Shown here: positions 28,022 through 37,238 of the stretch, piece by piece
How the letters are laid out: each line of letters starts with the position of its first letter
How positions within the stretch are numbered: the first letter of the stretch is position 1
Source of the DNA: Candidatus Formimonas warabiya
GTDB taxonomy: Bacteria; Bacillota; Dehalobacteriia; Dehalobacteriales; Dehalobacteriaceae
DNA: 64,000 nt
Reading direction: 5' to 3'
NCBI RefSeq assembly: GCF_002777255.1
Contig: NZ_CP017634.1
Coordinates: 3,980,903 to 4,044,902 of the forward strand
Position numbers and translations under genes: made by a program
The notes under the pieces: generated by a model
Seen by the model: only the letters and a program-made list of their open reading frames with translations
What the model was told of the DNA's origin: nothing
Database searches by the model: none

Positions 28022-28211
28022 TTTCTGGTCAGTTCTTAGCGCAGAATTTGCTGCACTACGTTAATTGATGGAAAAGTATAAATTTTTGTCCAGGGGGATA
28101 AATTAATAAATTTTTCTGGAAATTTTAACATAAAGTTATTACAATGGTTGTTAATAGGTTTTAGAAAATTTAGGCCATTTGGCCAAAACATATAAAAAAG
28201 GGGGACAAGTA
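28022..28211. promoter_or_regulatory. nifJ upstream region with palindrome
   Basis: The 190-base gap is very A/T-rich. An inverted repeat GGCCA-TT-TGGCC lies at 28173-28184, 28 bases before the nifJ start, and could be an operator. A TTGTTAAT half-site resembling a Rex box occurs at about 28148 without a partner. No confident promoter was identified. Confidence 0.3.
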
Positions 28212-31200
28212 ATGTCAAAAAGCACCAAAACCATGGACGGGAATAAAGCTGCGGCATATGTATCCTATGCCTTCACCGAAGTAGCCGCCATCTTTCCCAT
28301 CACCCCATCTTCGCCCATGGCCGAATACGTGGATGAATGGAGTGCATTAGGGCAAAAAAATATTTTCGGGCAACCCGTCCAAGTCGTTGAAATGCAGTCC
28401 GAAGCCGGGGCGGCAGGAGCCGTACACGGATCTCTCAGCGCCGGAGCGCTCACCACTACCTACACCGCATCTCAGGGGTTACTCCTGATGATTCCCAACA
28501 TGTACAAAATTGCCGGGGAATTCTTGCCCGGCGTGATGCATGTCAGTGCCAGGTCTCTGGCTACCCATGCCTTGAACATTTTCGGCGATCATTCCGATGT
28601 CATGTCCTGCAGCCAGACCGGCTGGGCCATGCTCGCCTCCAACAGCGTCCAGGAAGTCGTCGACATTGCCGGGGTTGCTCATTTGGCCGCCATCAAATCC
28701 CGGGTTCCTTTTATCCACTTCTTTGATGGGTTCAGAACCTCTCATGAACAGCAAAAGGTAGAAGTGATTCCCTACGAGGATTTTGCCCGGATGGTGGATT
28801 ATGACAGCATCAAAGCCTTCAAAGACCGGGCTCTGAACCCGGACCATCCTGTGATCAGAGGAACCAACCAGAATCCGGATATCTTCTTCCAATGCCGGGA
28901 AGCCAGCAATACATACTACGCCAATGTGCCGGATATCGTTGCTGCGTACATGGAGCAAATCAGCAAACTCACGGGCCGGGAGTATAAACCCTTCACCTAT
29001 TACGGTGCCCCTGATGCGGAAAACATCATTGTCGCCATGGGGTCGGTCTGCGACACCGTCGAAACCGTAGTCGACTACTTAGCATCTCAAGGAGAAAAAG
29101 TAGGCCTGATCAAAGTACATCTGTACCGGCCTTTCTCCGCCAAATACTTCTTTGATGTGCTGCCCAAAACCGTGCGGAAAATTGCTGTTTTAGACCGGGT
29201 AAAAACCGCCGGGGCTCTCGGGGAACCCCTCTTTTTGGATGTCCAGAGCATCTTCTACGGCCAGGAAAACCAACCCTTGATTGTAGGAGGCCGTTATGGC
29301 CTGGGATCCAAAGACACGGTACCGGCAGATATCATCGCCGTCTATGACAACCTAAAACAGGACAAGCCCAAAACCAACTTCACCCTCAGCATCGTCGACG
29401 ATGTCACCCATACCTCCCTGACCCGGGGAGCGGATATCGACATGACTCCAGCCGGGACCATCCAGTGCAAATTCTGGGGCCTGGGGTCCGACGGCACAGT
29501 GGGGGCCAACAAACAGGCCGTAGAAATCATCGGGGACAACACCGATATGGCGGCACAGGCCTACTTCGCCTATGACTCCAAAAAATCCGGCGGGGTGACC
29601 ATGTCCCACTTAAGATTTGGCCAAAAACTGATCAAAGCCCCCTATTTAATTACCACGGCCGACTTCATCTCCTGCAGCAACCCGGCCTATGTGCACAAAT
29701 ATGATTTACTGGCCGGATTAAAAGACGGCGGCACCTTCCTGTTAAACTGCGTCTGGACACCCGACGAACTGGACGAAAAACTGCCCGCCGGTCTAAAAAA
29801 ATACCTGGCGGAACACCGCATCAACTTCTATACCATTGACGCCATCAATATTGCCCAAGAACTGGGGTTAGGGAACCGGACCAACATGATCATGCAATCC
29901 GCCTTCTTCAAATTGGCCAACGTCATTCCCCTGGAGCAGGCGGTAGAGCACCTGAAAGAATCCATCGAACATGCCTACGGTAAAAAAGGCCAAAAAATTG
30001 TCGATATGAACAACGCAGCGGTAGACAAAGGGATCGAAGCCCTAATCAAAGTAACCGTTCCGGCCTCCTGGGCGGCTGCGGTGGAGGAAGCAGCCGCAGA
30101 ACAGGATGTTCCGGCCTTCATCGCCGATATCATGGAACCCATGAACCGGTGCGAAGGAGACAAGCTTCCCGTCAGTATCTTCACCAAGCACGGCTGCGAA
30201 GACGGCACCTATCCCACTCAGACCACCCGGTACGAAAAACGGGGTGTCGCCGCTTTTGTGCCCGAGTGGAATCCGGAAAACTGCATTCAATGCAACCGCT
30301 GTTCCTTCGTCTGCCCCCATGCCGCCATCCGGCCCATACTCTTAGACGAAGAAGAACAGAAAAAGGCGCCCGAGACCTTTATCACCCTTGCCGCCACAGG
30401 AAAAGAACTGAAAGGCCTCGCCTACCGGATACAGGTCAGCACCTTAGACTGCCAGGGCTGCGCCAGCTGTGTCAACGTGTGCCCGGCTAAAGAAAAAGCT
30501 TTAAGCATGGAATCCATCGAAAGCCAAACAATAGACCAGGTAGCCAACTGGAACTTCAGTACCACCGTATCCATCAAAGATCATCTCATGAACAAATACT
30601 CCGTTAAAGGAAGCCAATTCGCCCAGCCCCTAATCGAATTCTCCGGTGCTTGTGCCGGTTGTGGGGAAACCCCCTACCTCAAGCTCATCACCCAGCTCTT
30701 TGGGGACCGCATGATGGTAGCCAATGCCACCGGGTGCTCCTCCATCTGGGGCGGCGCCGCACCGGCCATGCCCTTCTGCGTCAACAAAGAAGGAAAAGGA
30801 CCTGCCTGGTCCAACTCCCTCTTCGAAGACTCCGCCGAATTCGGCTTTGGCATGTACTTAGGCGTCAAACAGATCCGCAACAAGCTGGCCGATTTAATGA
30901 GAGAAGCCCTGCTAGTAGATCTCGCACCCGCTTTAAAAGAAGCTTTCCAGCAATGGCTGGCGGGTAAAGACCAGCCCGCTGCCTCCCAGGAAGCGGCCGG
31001 TAAAATCATGCCGCTGCTGGCAGGCCAGAATCATCCGATACTCAAACAAATCGCCGAAAGGGCGGACTTCCTTACCAAACGGTCCCAGTGGGCCTTCGGC
31101 GGTGACGGATGGGCCTATGACATCGGGTACGGCGGCGTCGATCATGTGCTGGCATCCGGAGAAGATGTAAACATCTTTGTCTATGACACCGAAGTCTATT

Positions 31201-31727
31201 CCAACACCGGAGGCCAGTCCTCCAAGTCCACCCCGGCGGCGGCCATTGCCAAATTTGCCGCTTCCGGCAAAAAGACCAAGAAAAAAGACTTAGGCATGAT
31301 GGCCATGTCTTACGGTTACGTTTATGTGGCCCAGATTGCCATGGGGGCTGATTACAATCAGGCCATCAAAGCCATTCAGGAGGCGGAAGCCTACAACGGA
31401 CCGTCCCTGGTCATAGCCTACAGTCCCTGCATCAATCATGGACTCAAAGGAGGCATGGCCAATGCCATGACCGAAATGAAAAAGGCGGTCGAGTGCGGCT
31501 ACTGGCACCTGTACCGCTATAACCCGGACCTGAAAAAAGAAGGGAAGAATCCCTTTACCCTGGATTCCAAGGAACCTACGGCCGGCTTTAAAGACTTTAT
31601 CTTAAGCGAAGTGCGCTATTCCTCTTTGGTCCAGCTCTTCCCAGAAACCGCGGATGAACTGTTTAAGAAGACGGAACAGGATGCCAAAGAAAGGTACGAA
31701 TCTTACAAACGCTTGGCCAACGCTTAG
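28212..31727 (+). CDS. nifJ: Pyruvate:ferredoxin (flavodoxin) oxidoreductase
   Basis: Single-chain PFOR of about 1171 residues. It converts pyruvate and CoA to acetyl-CoA, CO2 and reduced ferredoxin. Domains in order are the pyruvate-binding domain (PITPSSPMAEYVDEW; EMQSEAGAAGAVHG), the transketolase-C-like and gamma domains (FWGLGSDGTVGANKQA), two 4Fe-4S clusters (CIQCNRCSFVCPH and CQGCASCVNVCP), and the TPP domain (GACAGCGETPY; GGDGWAYDIGYGG; YSNTGGQSSKSTP). The ATG at 28212 follows AGGGGGACAAG. Its codons are more C-rich than those of its neighbours, consistent with high expression. It is followed by a strong terminator. Confidence 0.96.
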   Translation: MSKSTKTMDGNKAAAYVSYAFTEVAAIFPITPSSPMAEYVDEWSALGQKNIFGQPVQVVEMQSEAGAAGAVHGSLSAGALTTTYTASQGLLLMIPNMYKIAGEFLPGVMHVSARSLATHALNIFGDHSDVMSCSQTGWAMLASNSVQEVVDIAGVAHLAAIKSRVPFIHFFDGFRTSHEQQKVEVIPYEDFARMVDYDSIKAFKDRALNPDHPVIRGTNQNPDIFFQCREASNTYYANVPDIVAAYMEQISKLTGREYKPFTYYGAPDAENIIVAMGSVCDTVETVVDYLASQGEKVGLIKVHLYRPFSAKYFFDVLPKTVRKIAVLDRVKTAGALGEPLFLDVQSIFYGQENQPLIVGGRYGLGSKDTVPADIIAVYDNLKQDKPKTNFTLSIVDDVTHTSLTRGADIDMTPAGTIQCKFWGLGSDGTVGANKQAVEIIGDNTDMAAQAYFAYDSKKSGGVTMSHLRFGQKLIKAPYLITTADFISCSNPAYVHKYDLLAGLKDGGTFLLNCVWTPDELDEKLPAGLKKYLAEHRINFYTIDAINIAQELGLGNRTNMIMQSAFFKLANVIPLEQAVEHLKESIEHAYGKKGQKIVDMNNAAVDKGIEALIKVTVPASWAAAVEEAAAEQDVPAFIADIMEPMNRCEGDKLPVSIFTKHGCEDGTYPTQTTRYEKRGVAAFVPEWNPENCIQCNRCSFVCPHAAIRPILLDEEEQKKAPETFITLAATGKELKGLAYRIQVSTLDCQGCASCVNVCPAKEKALSMESIESQTIDQVANWNFSTTVSIKDHLMNKYSVKGSQFAQPLIEFSGACAGCGETPYLKLITQLFGDRMMVANATGCSSIWGGAAPAMPFCVNKEGKGPAWSNSLFEDSAEFGFGMYLGVKQIRNKLADLMREALLVDLAPALKEAFQQWLAGKDQPAASQEAAGKIMPLLAGQNHPILKQIAERADFLTKRSQWAFGGDGWAYDIGYGGVDHVLASGEDVNIFVYDTEVYSNTGGQSSKSTPAAAIAKFAASGKKTKKKDLGMMAMSYGYVYVAQIAMGADYNQAIKAIQEAEAYNGPSLVIAYSPCINHGLKGGMANAMTEMKKAVECGYWHLYRYNPDLKKEGKNPFTLDSKEPTAGFKDFILSEVRYSSLVQLFPETADELFKKTEQDAKERYESYKRLANA

Positions 31728-31748
31728 AAATATTAGTTTTGGATGCAG

Positions 31749-31780
31749 AAGCGCCCCTGGAAAGGGGCGCTTTTTATTTT
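31749..31780 (+). terminator. Strong terminator after nifJ
   Basis: AAGCGCCCC - TGGAAA - GGGGCGCTT followed by a T-rich run. Confidence 0.85.
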
Positions 31781-31802
31781 TTTATGACCTATTAATTCAG
31801 GA

Positions 31803-31830
31803 ACATCGGCTTGCCCACCGCCATAAACTA
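31803..31830 (+). promoter_or_regulatory. Possible sporulation-type promoter of the gvp-like operon
   Basis: AC (31803-31804), a 17-base spacer and CATAAACTA (31822-31830) fit the sigma-K consensus AC-N16/17-CATANNNTA. No good sigma-A promoter was seen in this gap. A match this short is expected by chance fairly often. Confidence 0.2.
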
Positions 31831-31940
31831 AACAAGGCACCATAAAGGCAAGAGGCCTGTCTATGCGAAATGGTCAATGAACCCATAAGGCAATAGGTAA
31901 GCAAAGAAAAGATCAGAACCAGAAGGATGAGGGGAATCGA

Positions 31941-32453
31941 ATGGGAAAAAAGGATGGCTTAGGCGGTTGGGGTCTCGGCGATCTCTTCAAAGATTTAGGG
32001 AATCTATTGGAAATCATAGACAAGATGGAGGACATGGGCTGTAATGAAATGAGCAAAACGGGAGAATTCGGTTCTCCCGGACCCAAGGGATTAAAGGGGA
32101 CCTATGGATTTAGTATCAGAACCAGCGGTTTGGGGAGGCCCATGATTCAACCCTTTGGTAATGTGCGGGCCGGCGCGGGCAAGGTAGAATTTGATGAAAC
32201 CTGGGAGCCGATTTTAGATGTCTTTGATGAGCAGGATCACGTCCTGGTTGTGGCCGAATTGCCCGGTATCTCGGAGGACCAATTAGAGTTGAAAATTGAA
32301 GACGACCATCTTCAGCTCAGGGCTTCCGGACTTCGGCAATATAAAAAAAATATTCCTTTACCTTATGCCGTGGACGAAAATAAGATCGTATCGGTTTTGA
32401 AAAACGGTATTGTAGAAATTACTCTGCCCAAAAAGTCCGATCAACCCGAATAA
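31941..32453 (+). CDS. Hsp20-family protein of gas vesicle clusters (GvpH-like)
   Basis: The 170-residue small heat-shock protein has a Gly-rich N-terminus (GLGGWGLGDLFKDLGNLLEI) and the segment GTYGFSIRTSGLG, both recurrent in Hsp20 proteins coded inside gvp clusters. An alpha-crystallin domain follows from about 90 (PILDVFDEQDHVLVVAELPG) to LKNGIVEITLPKK. It is expected to chaperone hydrophobic gas-vesicle-type proteins. It is the first gene of the operon; the ATG at 31941 follows GAGGGGAATCGA. The Cdc48 gene follows within 20 bases. Confidence 0.85.
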   Translation: MGKKDGLGGWGLGDLFKDLGNLLEIIDKMEDMGCNEMSKTGEFGSPGPKGLKGTYGFSIRTSGLGRPMIQPFGNVRAGAGKVEFDETWEPILDVFDEQDHVLVVAELPGISEDQLELKIEDDHLQLRASGLRQYKKNIPLPYAVDENKIVSVLKNGIVEITLPKKSDQPE

Positions 32454-32473
32454 GGAAAATGAGGTTAGGTTCG

Positions 32474-34612
32474 ATGGAAAACAGTATTTGTCTTAGTGTA
32501 GCCGAGGCCCTAACAAAAGACGTAGGCCGGGGAATTGCCCGCATGGACCCGGTGGATATGCAGTCCGCAGGTGTTCATATCGGAGATGTGATTATCATCC
32601 GGGGGAAGAAAGAGTCGGCAGCCAGGGTGATGCCTGCCTATGCGGACAACAGGGGGGACCGGCTGATTCAGATTGACGGCATCACCAGGGAGAACGTGGG
32701 CGCCTTACTTGGTGACAAGGTATCTGTGCAAAAGGGTGATGTCCAACCCTGCCGGCAACTGGTCCTGCGTTTCCTGAATAACCGGCTGCCCTTAAACAGT
32801 GACTTTGTTTTACGGACGATTCAGGGGCTGCCTCTGAAGCAGGGCGATAAAATAAGAATTCCTTTGCTTGGCCTGAAGAACCAGGAGTGCATCGTGCTGA
32901 GTACTGCCCCGGAGGGTATTGTATTGGCGGGAAAGGATACAAAACTGATGTTCCAGAATAGTGAAAGCGCTGTTCAGGACACCGGGATCACCGTACGGTA
33001 CGAAGATATTGGGGGTCTGCAAAAGGAATTGCAGCGCATCCGGGAAATGATTGAGCTTCCCCTAAAATACCCCGCTCTATTTGACCACCTGGGGATTGAT
33101 CCACCCCGGGGCGTATTGTTATCCGGTCCTCCGGGCACCGGGAAGACCTTAATTGCCCGGGCCGTGGCCAGTGAGGCCAATGCCTATTTCACCCATGTCA
33201 ACGGGCCGGAAATTATTAATAAGTATTATGGGGAAAGCGAGGCCAAACTGCGGGAAATTTTTGAAACCGCGTCCCGGCGGGAACCGAGCATCATCTTTTT
33301 AGATGAAATCGATGCCATTGCCCCCAAAAGGCAAAACGTAACGGGAGAGGTGGAAAAAAGGGTCGTGGCCCAGCTGCTGGCCCTCATGGACGGACTGCAT
33401 GACCGGGGCCGGATTATTGTGATTGGGGCCACGAATATCCCGGATGCCCTGGATGGTGCCTTGCGCCGGCCCGGCCGTTTTGACCGGGAGCTTACCATCG
33501 GCATCCCGGACCGGGAAGGAAGAGGAGAAATTTTACAGATTCACTCCCGGGGCATGCCCTTGACAAAAGAGGTAGATCTGGACAAAATTGCCGAGGTTAC
33601 CCACGGCTTTGTGGGGGCCGATTTGCAGGCCTTGTGCCGGGAGGCGGCCATGCAGGCGTTGCGCAGGGTTTTACCGGACCTGGATTATCGCTCGGGGGAT
33701 CTGGCACCGGAATGGTTGAATAAAATCCAAGTGGGCAAGGAAGATTTCTTCGCGGCCCTGAAGGAAGTGGAGCCCTCTGCAACCAGGGAATTGACCGTTG
33801 AGGTGCCCCGGGTGCAATGGAAAGATGTGGGGGGCCTTCAGGAAGTAAAAAAACAATTGCAGGAAGCGATTGAATGGCCCTTTCAATATGAGCAGTTGTT
33901 TAAATGGGCCAAAATTGACCTGCCCAAAGGCATCTTGCTCTACGGTCCTCCCGGAACGGGAAAAACGTTGCTGGCCAAGGCAATGGCCAATGAAATTAAT
34001 GCCAATTTTATCTCCATCAAGGGACCGGCCTTATTATCCAAATGGGTGGGGGATTCGGAAAAGGCCCTCCGGGACGTGTTTAAAAAGGCGCGGCAGGTTG
34101 CCCCCTGTATTATTTTTTTTGATGAGATCGATGCCCTGGTTCCCCACCGGGGGATGGGGGGACAGATTTCGGAAAGAATGTTAAGCCAGATGCTCACGGA
34201 AATGGACGGGGTGGAAGAATTGCACCGGGTCGTGGTGCTGGCCGCCACCAACCGGATCGATCTCATTGATCCCGCGTTGCTGCGCCCGGGAAGATTTGAC
34301 CTGATCATTCCCATGCCTTTGCCCGGTGAGGAAGACCGCAGGGAAATTATCGGCGTGCATTTGCACGGGCTTTCTCTGGAGGAAAATGTTGATTGCGGGG
34401 ATCTGGCGCAGAAAACCGCGGGCTTTTCCGGTGCGGAATTAAGATATCTCTGCCAGCGGGCAGCTCTGTGGGCTGTCCGGGAATTTATCCAGTCCACCAG
34501 TCAGCATCATTTGGCGGAGCAAGAGACGGGCTTTCACATTTCGGCCGGGCATTTTCATCAGGCGCTCCTGGACATGGAGAAGCAAAAAAAACTTGAGAAA
34601 CGAGAAGGGTGA
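32474..34612 (+). CDS. Cdc48/VAT-type double AAA+ ATPase
   Basis: The 712-residue unfoldase resembles archaeal VAT/Cdc48. The N-domain (about 1-170) shows the double-psi barrel features DVGRGIARMDP and GDVIIIRGKK. D1 has Walker A GPPGTGKTLIARAVA, Walker B IIFLDEIDAI and LRRPGRFDREL. D2 has GPPGTGKTLLAKAMAN, IIFFDEIDALVPH and LLRPGRFDLI. I start at the ATG at 32474, which has GAGG at a good distance; the ATG at 32459 is too close to its AGGA. In gvp clusters the usual ATPase is MoxR-type GvpN, which is absent here, so this enzyme may take its place. Confidence 0.9.
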   Translation: MENSICLSVAEALTKDVGRGIARMDPVDMQSAGVHIGDVIIIRGKKESAARVMPAYADNRGDRLIQIDGITRENVGALLGDKVSVQKGDVQPCRQLVLRFLNNRLPLNSDFVLRTIQGLPLKQGDKIRIPLLGLKNQECIVLSTAPEGIVLAGKDTKLMFQNSESAVQDTGITVRYEDIGGLQKELQRIREMIELPLKYPALFDHLGIDPPRGVLLSGPPGTGKTLIARAVASEANAYFTHVNGPEIINKYYGESEAKLREIFETASRREPSIIFLDEIDAIAPKRQNVTGEVEKRVVAQLLALMDGLHDRGRIIVIGATNIPDALDGALRRPGRFDRELTIGIPDREGRGEILQIHSRGMPLTKEVDLDKIAEVTHGFVGADLQALCREAAMQALRRVLPDLDYRSGDLAPEWLNKIQVGKEDFFAALKEVEPSATRELTVEVPRVQWKDVGGLQEVKKQLQEAIEWPFQYEQLFKWAKIDLPKGILLYGPPGTGKTLLAKAMANEINANFISIKGPALLSKWVGDSEKALRDVFKKARQVAPCIIFFDEIDALVPHRGMGGQISERMLSQMLTEMDGVEELHRVVVLAATNRIDLIDPALLRPGRFDLIIPMPLPGEEDRREIIGVHLHGLSLEENVDCGDLAQKTAGFSGAELRYLCQRAALWAVREFIQSTSQHHLAEQETGFHISAGHFHQALLDMEKQKKLEKREG

Positions 34613-34628
34613 AGGGGGTAATTCACTC

Positions 34629-35009
34629 GTGATGACTGCATTAGAACCAAAAAGACAGAGGAATGACGACACCCTGGCCGCCTTAGTGGACCGGCTCCTG
34701 GACAAGGGGCTGGTGATCAATGCGGACATTGTGGTATCCGTAGCCGGTGTGGAACTTCTAGGCGTGAAGATCCGGGCAGCCCTGGCCTCTTTTGAAACCG
34801 CCGCCCGGTACGGTCTGGAATTTCCTTCCGGGACAAATTGCGAAACGGCTGTTTGGAAAGAGGCCACCATTGACAAAGAGACCTGTCCCCAATGTGAAAA
34901 AAGAGTGGATAAAAAGGAATTGTTAGAAGAGGGCTGCCCGTGGTGCGGGTGGATATCGGCGAAGACGAAGAAGCTTACGGGGCAGGTATCTGTGCCGGTA
35001 CAACGGTAG
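34629..35009 (+). CDS. GvpA/GvpJ-fold protein with C-terminal zinc ribbon
   Basis: The 126-residue protein has a GvpA/J domain (about 15-65): LAALVDRLLDKGLVINADIV, then VSVAGVELLGVKIRAALAS. The C-terminus holds a rubredoxin-like zinc ribbon, CPQCEKRVDKKELLEEGCPWCGW. The GTG at 34629 (or ATG at 34632) lies 10-13 bases after GGGGG; the ATG at 34593 is inside the Cdc48 gene. Ordinary GvpA is about 70 residues and lacks zinc ribbons. This could be a shell protein with a display domain, or a minor GvpJ-type nucleator. The same ribbon recurs in the gene at 37235. Confidence 0.85.
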   Translation: MMTALEPKRQRNDDTLAALVDRLLDKGLVINADIVVSVAGVELLGVKIRAALASFETAARYGLEFPSGTNCETAVWKEATIDKETCPQCEKRVDKKELLEEGCPWCGWISAKTKKLTGQVSVPVQR

Positions 35010-35028
35010 GATGGGAGGGACCGGATCG

Positions 35029-35814
35029 ATGGATCAGGATCTGACCAGGGAAGAAAAAGATTGGTTGCGCCGGTTTTTAAACAGCTTGGATTACCGGAGC
35101 CGGGCGATGTTCTGGCACCTTTGGCAAAAAGGGCATGCTGAGCTTGAGGAATTAAGGATTGCGGCGAACCTGGCCACCGATATGGAGGCCCTGATGCATG
35201 TGAAAGATGTCCTGAACCCTAAGGCCTGCGAGTTTTTCGGCCAGCCGGTACTGGTGTTTCACCGGTCAAAGGTCAACCCCCAGACGGGGGAAAAAGTGTT
35301 GTTCAACTGGTGGCTGGAGCTGGATCCCTTTTCTCCTGGTGAGCAGCAGGCACCCATTGTTGATTTGTTTGAAAATGGCAATACCATTATGGTCGTGGCG
35401 GAGGTGCCGGAGATCCGCATTGATTCTGCTGAGCTCAATTATAAAAACGGCATCCTGACGGTACGGCTGCAGCTGGCGGAACTGGAGCGCCCGCATGAGA
35501 AGAGGCTTGATGCCGGCAGTGTGCCGGGTCCTGGGGGAAAGGAAAAAGGGCCTGGAACCGGGTGCGGAGCCGGTCAGCGGGAAGATATTCCTGCGGATAT
35601 CTTTGATGACGGGGAAAGTCTGCTGGTGATTCTGGACTTGCCGGCGGTGGAAGAGAGCAGCATCCAGGTCTCTTTATCCGGGTGCGGCCTGCGCATTGTT
35701 GCCTGCAGCCAGGGAAGGGATCTGGAAGGGCAGATTCATTTACCCTGTCCCGTGATAAAAATTAGGCAGCAAACTTATCGAAACGGTGTCCTAAACATTG
35801 AACTGGAAAAGTGA
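35029..35814 (+). CDS. Gas-vesicle-cluster protein with two Hsp20/CS-like domains
   Basis: I do not recognise a named family. After an N-terminal helical region (TREEKDWLRRFLNSLDYRSR; WHLWQKGHAELEELRIAANL), two beta-sandwich-like segments resemble alpha-crystallin/CS domains. One is PIVDLFENGNTIMVVAEVPE to YKNGILTVRLQL (about 108-156), the other ADIFDDGESLLVILDLPAVE to YRNGVLNIELEK (about 188-261). A Gly/Pro-rich linker joins them. The ATG at 35029 follows GGGAGGG. It is the second Hsp20-like gene of the cluster, probably another chaperone for the GvpA-fold proteins. Confidence 0.7.
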   Translation: MDQDLTREEKDWLRRFLNSLDYRSRAMFWHLWQKGHAELEELRIAANLATDMEALMHVKDVLNPKACEFFGQPVLVFHRSKVNPQTGEKVLFNWWLELDPFSPGEQQAPIVDLFENGNTIMVVAEVPEIRIDSAELNYKNGILTVRLQLAELERPHEKRLDAGSVPGPGGKEKGPGTGCGAGQREDIPADIFDDGESLLVILDLPAVEESSIQVSLSGCGLRIVACSQGRDLEGQIHLPCPVIKIRQQTYRNGVLNIELEK

Positions 35815-35824
35815 GGTGTTGTCC

Positions 35825-36142
35825 TTGCTTGATATTGATGAAGATAATTTGAAGCACGGCTTGCTCGGATTGGTGATCGCCGTTGTGGAAATCATTCAAG
35901 AGGCCTTGAAGAGAGAGGCATTCCGGCGCATGGAAGACGGCACGCTTTCCGAAGAAGAAATCGAACGCCTGGGCTCGGCAATTTTGGAGCTGGACCGGGC
36001 CATCGAGGATATCAAGTGCGAACAGGGGGTTTCCGAATCCGTGAAAAGCGTGCGGGATGGTCTGGACCAGATTGTAGACGAGGTCGTGGATCGGATCATG
36101 AACCCAAGACGCTGGGCTGAGGAAGAAGCGCAGAGGAGGTAA
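35825..36142 (+). CDS. gvpK: Gas vesicle protein GvpK
   Basis: The 105-residue protein begins LDIDEDNLKHGLLGLVIAVV and contains the family block RRMEDGTLSEEEIERLGSAI, matching GvpK. GvpK is a minor protein required for gas vesicle formation, probably in nucleation. The TTG at 35825 is chosen because GAGGTG stands six bases before it; an ATG at 35798 would overlap the preceding gene. The C-terminus (VRDGLDQIVDEVVDRIMNP) is typical. GvpK presence makes the gas-vesicle-like nature of this cluster firm. Confidence 0.9.
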   Translation: MLDIDEDNLKHGLLGLVIAVVEIIQEALKREAFRRMEDGTLSEEEIERLGSAILELDRAIEDIKCEQGVSESVKSVRDGLDQIVDEVVDRIMNPRRWAEEEAQRR

Positions 36143-36146
36143 CTTT

Positions 36147-37238
36147 ATGGACGACGGTAAGAAACTGAAAGGGGGCATCAAGCGGATCGTCTTGCAGGAA
36201 CTCCGGGATCTGGGGTTCCAGGATTTGGTCCGGGAGGTGGTCAAGGAAGAAGTGGCGGGTATGATCCGTGCCACCCTGCGGGAGCTTAGTGAAGAAAGCG
36301 GGTCAGATGAGCCGGCATCTATCGGGATGCCGATGTTTCATGAGCCCCATGATGGTGCGGCCAACCCAAACAGGTCTGTGGCATCCTTAGATAGGGAAAT
36401 CCCTTCTTTTCAGGAAATAGAGAGTACCGGTGCCGGTGATGCGGCGGCTTTGTATCTCTACGGAGTCGCTCAGGGGCGGGAGGAAGCCCGTTTTGGGCCG
36501 GTGGGCATCGAGGATGGGGAGGTTTATACCATCGTTCATGACGACCTGATCGCCATTGTTCATGATTGTGCGCCGGAGCCTTATCAGTCACAAGAGCAGG
36601 AATTGGTTAAGCAATGGCTTTTTACCCACCAAAAGGTGCTGGATTTGGCATACCATCAGTATGGTACCGTTTTGCCCATGGGCTTTAACACCATCTTCCG
36701 TCCCCAGGGAGAGCCTGTGGTTCAAGCCGTAAAACATTGGCTTGAGGAAGAATCCGCGCGGCTGCACCAGATTTTTCACCGGGTGCAGGGCAAGGACGAA
36801 TATGGGGTGCAGGTCTTTTTAAATCAAGAGATATTAAAACAATCGATCCTTGATCAAAATGCCGGGATCCAGAAGATTAAACAAGAAATGGAAGCAAAAC
36901 CCGAGGGAGTCCGCTACATGTATCAGCAAAAAATAGAAAGAGCCGTTAAAGAAGCATGGGAAGAAAAAGGGGAAGCCTGTTTTCATGAAGCATATCAGGT
37001 AGTAAGCAGTGTCAGTGACAGCGTGAAGGTGGAAAAAACCAAAAAAGCCGAAAACGGGCTGTGCATGGTGGTCAACTTATCCTGCCTGGTCGCCAAGGAA
37101 AAGGTAGAAGAGCTGGGCCGTATTTTGGCTGAAATAGATGATCGTGAGGGATCGCAGGTGCGTTTTACCGGCCCTTGGCCGCCGTATAGCTTCATGGATT
37201 CATTTTCCATGGGAAATGAGGAGAGTATGTCTGCATGA
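36147..37238 (+). CDS. Gas vesicle protein GvpF/GvpL family
   Basis: The 363-residue protein has an N-terminal basic helix (about 1-50: KLKGGIKRIVLQELRDLGF). The GvpF/L domain starts at about 100: ALYLYGVAQGREEARFG, IVHDDLIAIVHDC, HQKVLDLAYHQYGTVLPMGF. The C-terminal GvpL domain ends RFTGPWPPYSFM. GvpF/L bind GvpA and line or nucleate growing vesicles. Most clusters have separate F and L genes; here only one is seen, with an extra N-terminal arm. The ATG at 36147 follows AGGAGG, and the stop overlaps the next gene by four bases. Confidence 0.9.
   Translation: MDDGKKLKGGIKRIVLQELRDLGFQDLVREVVKEEVAGMIRATLRELSEESGSDEPASIGMPMFHEPHDGAANPNRSVASLDREIPSFQEIESTGAGDAAALYLYGVAQGREEARFGPVGIEDGEVYTIVHDDLIAIVHDCAPEPYQSQEQELVKQWLFTHQKVLDLAYHQYGTVLPMGFNTIFRPQGEPVVQAVKHWLEEESARLHQIFHRVQGKDEYGVQVFLNQEILKQSILDQNAGIQKIKQEMEAKPEGVRYMYQQKIERAVKEAWEEKGEACFHEAYQVVSSVSDSVKVEKTKKAENGLCMVVNLSCLVAKEKVEELGRILAEIDDREGSQVRFTGPWPPYSFMDSFSMGNEESMSA

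Noticed and set aside
28148-28184. Rex operator before nifJ
   Set aside because: Only one TTGTTAAT half-site is seen; the inverted partner is missing.
30149-30490. Arg/His-rich frame inside nifJ
   Set aside because: It is an out-of-frame shadow of a GC-rich, highly expressed gene.
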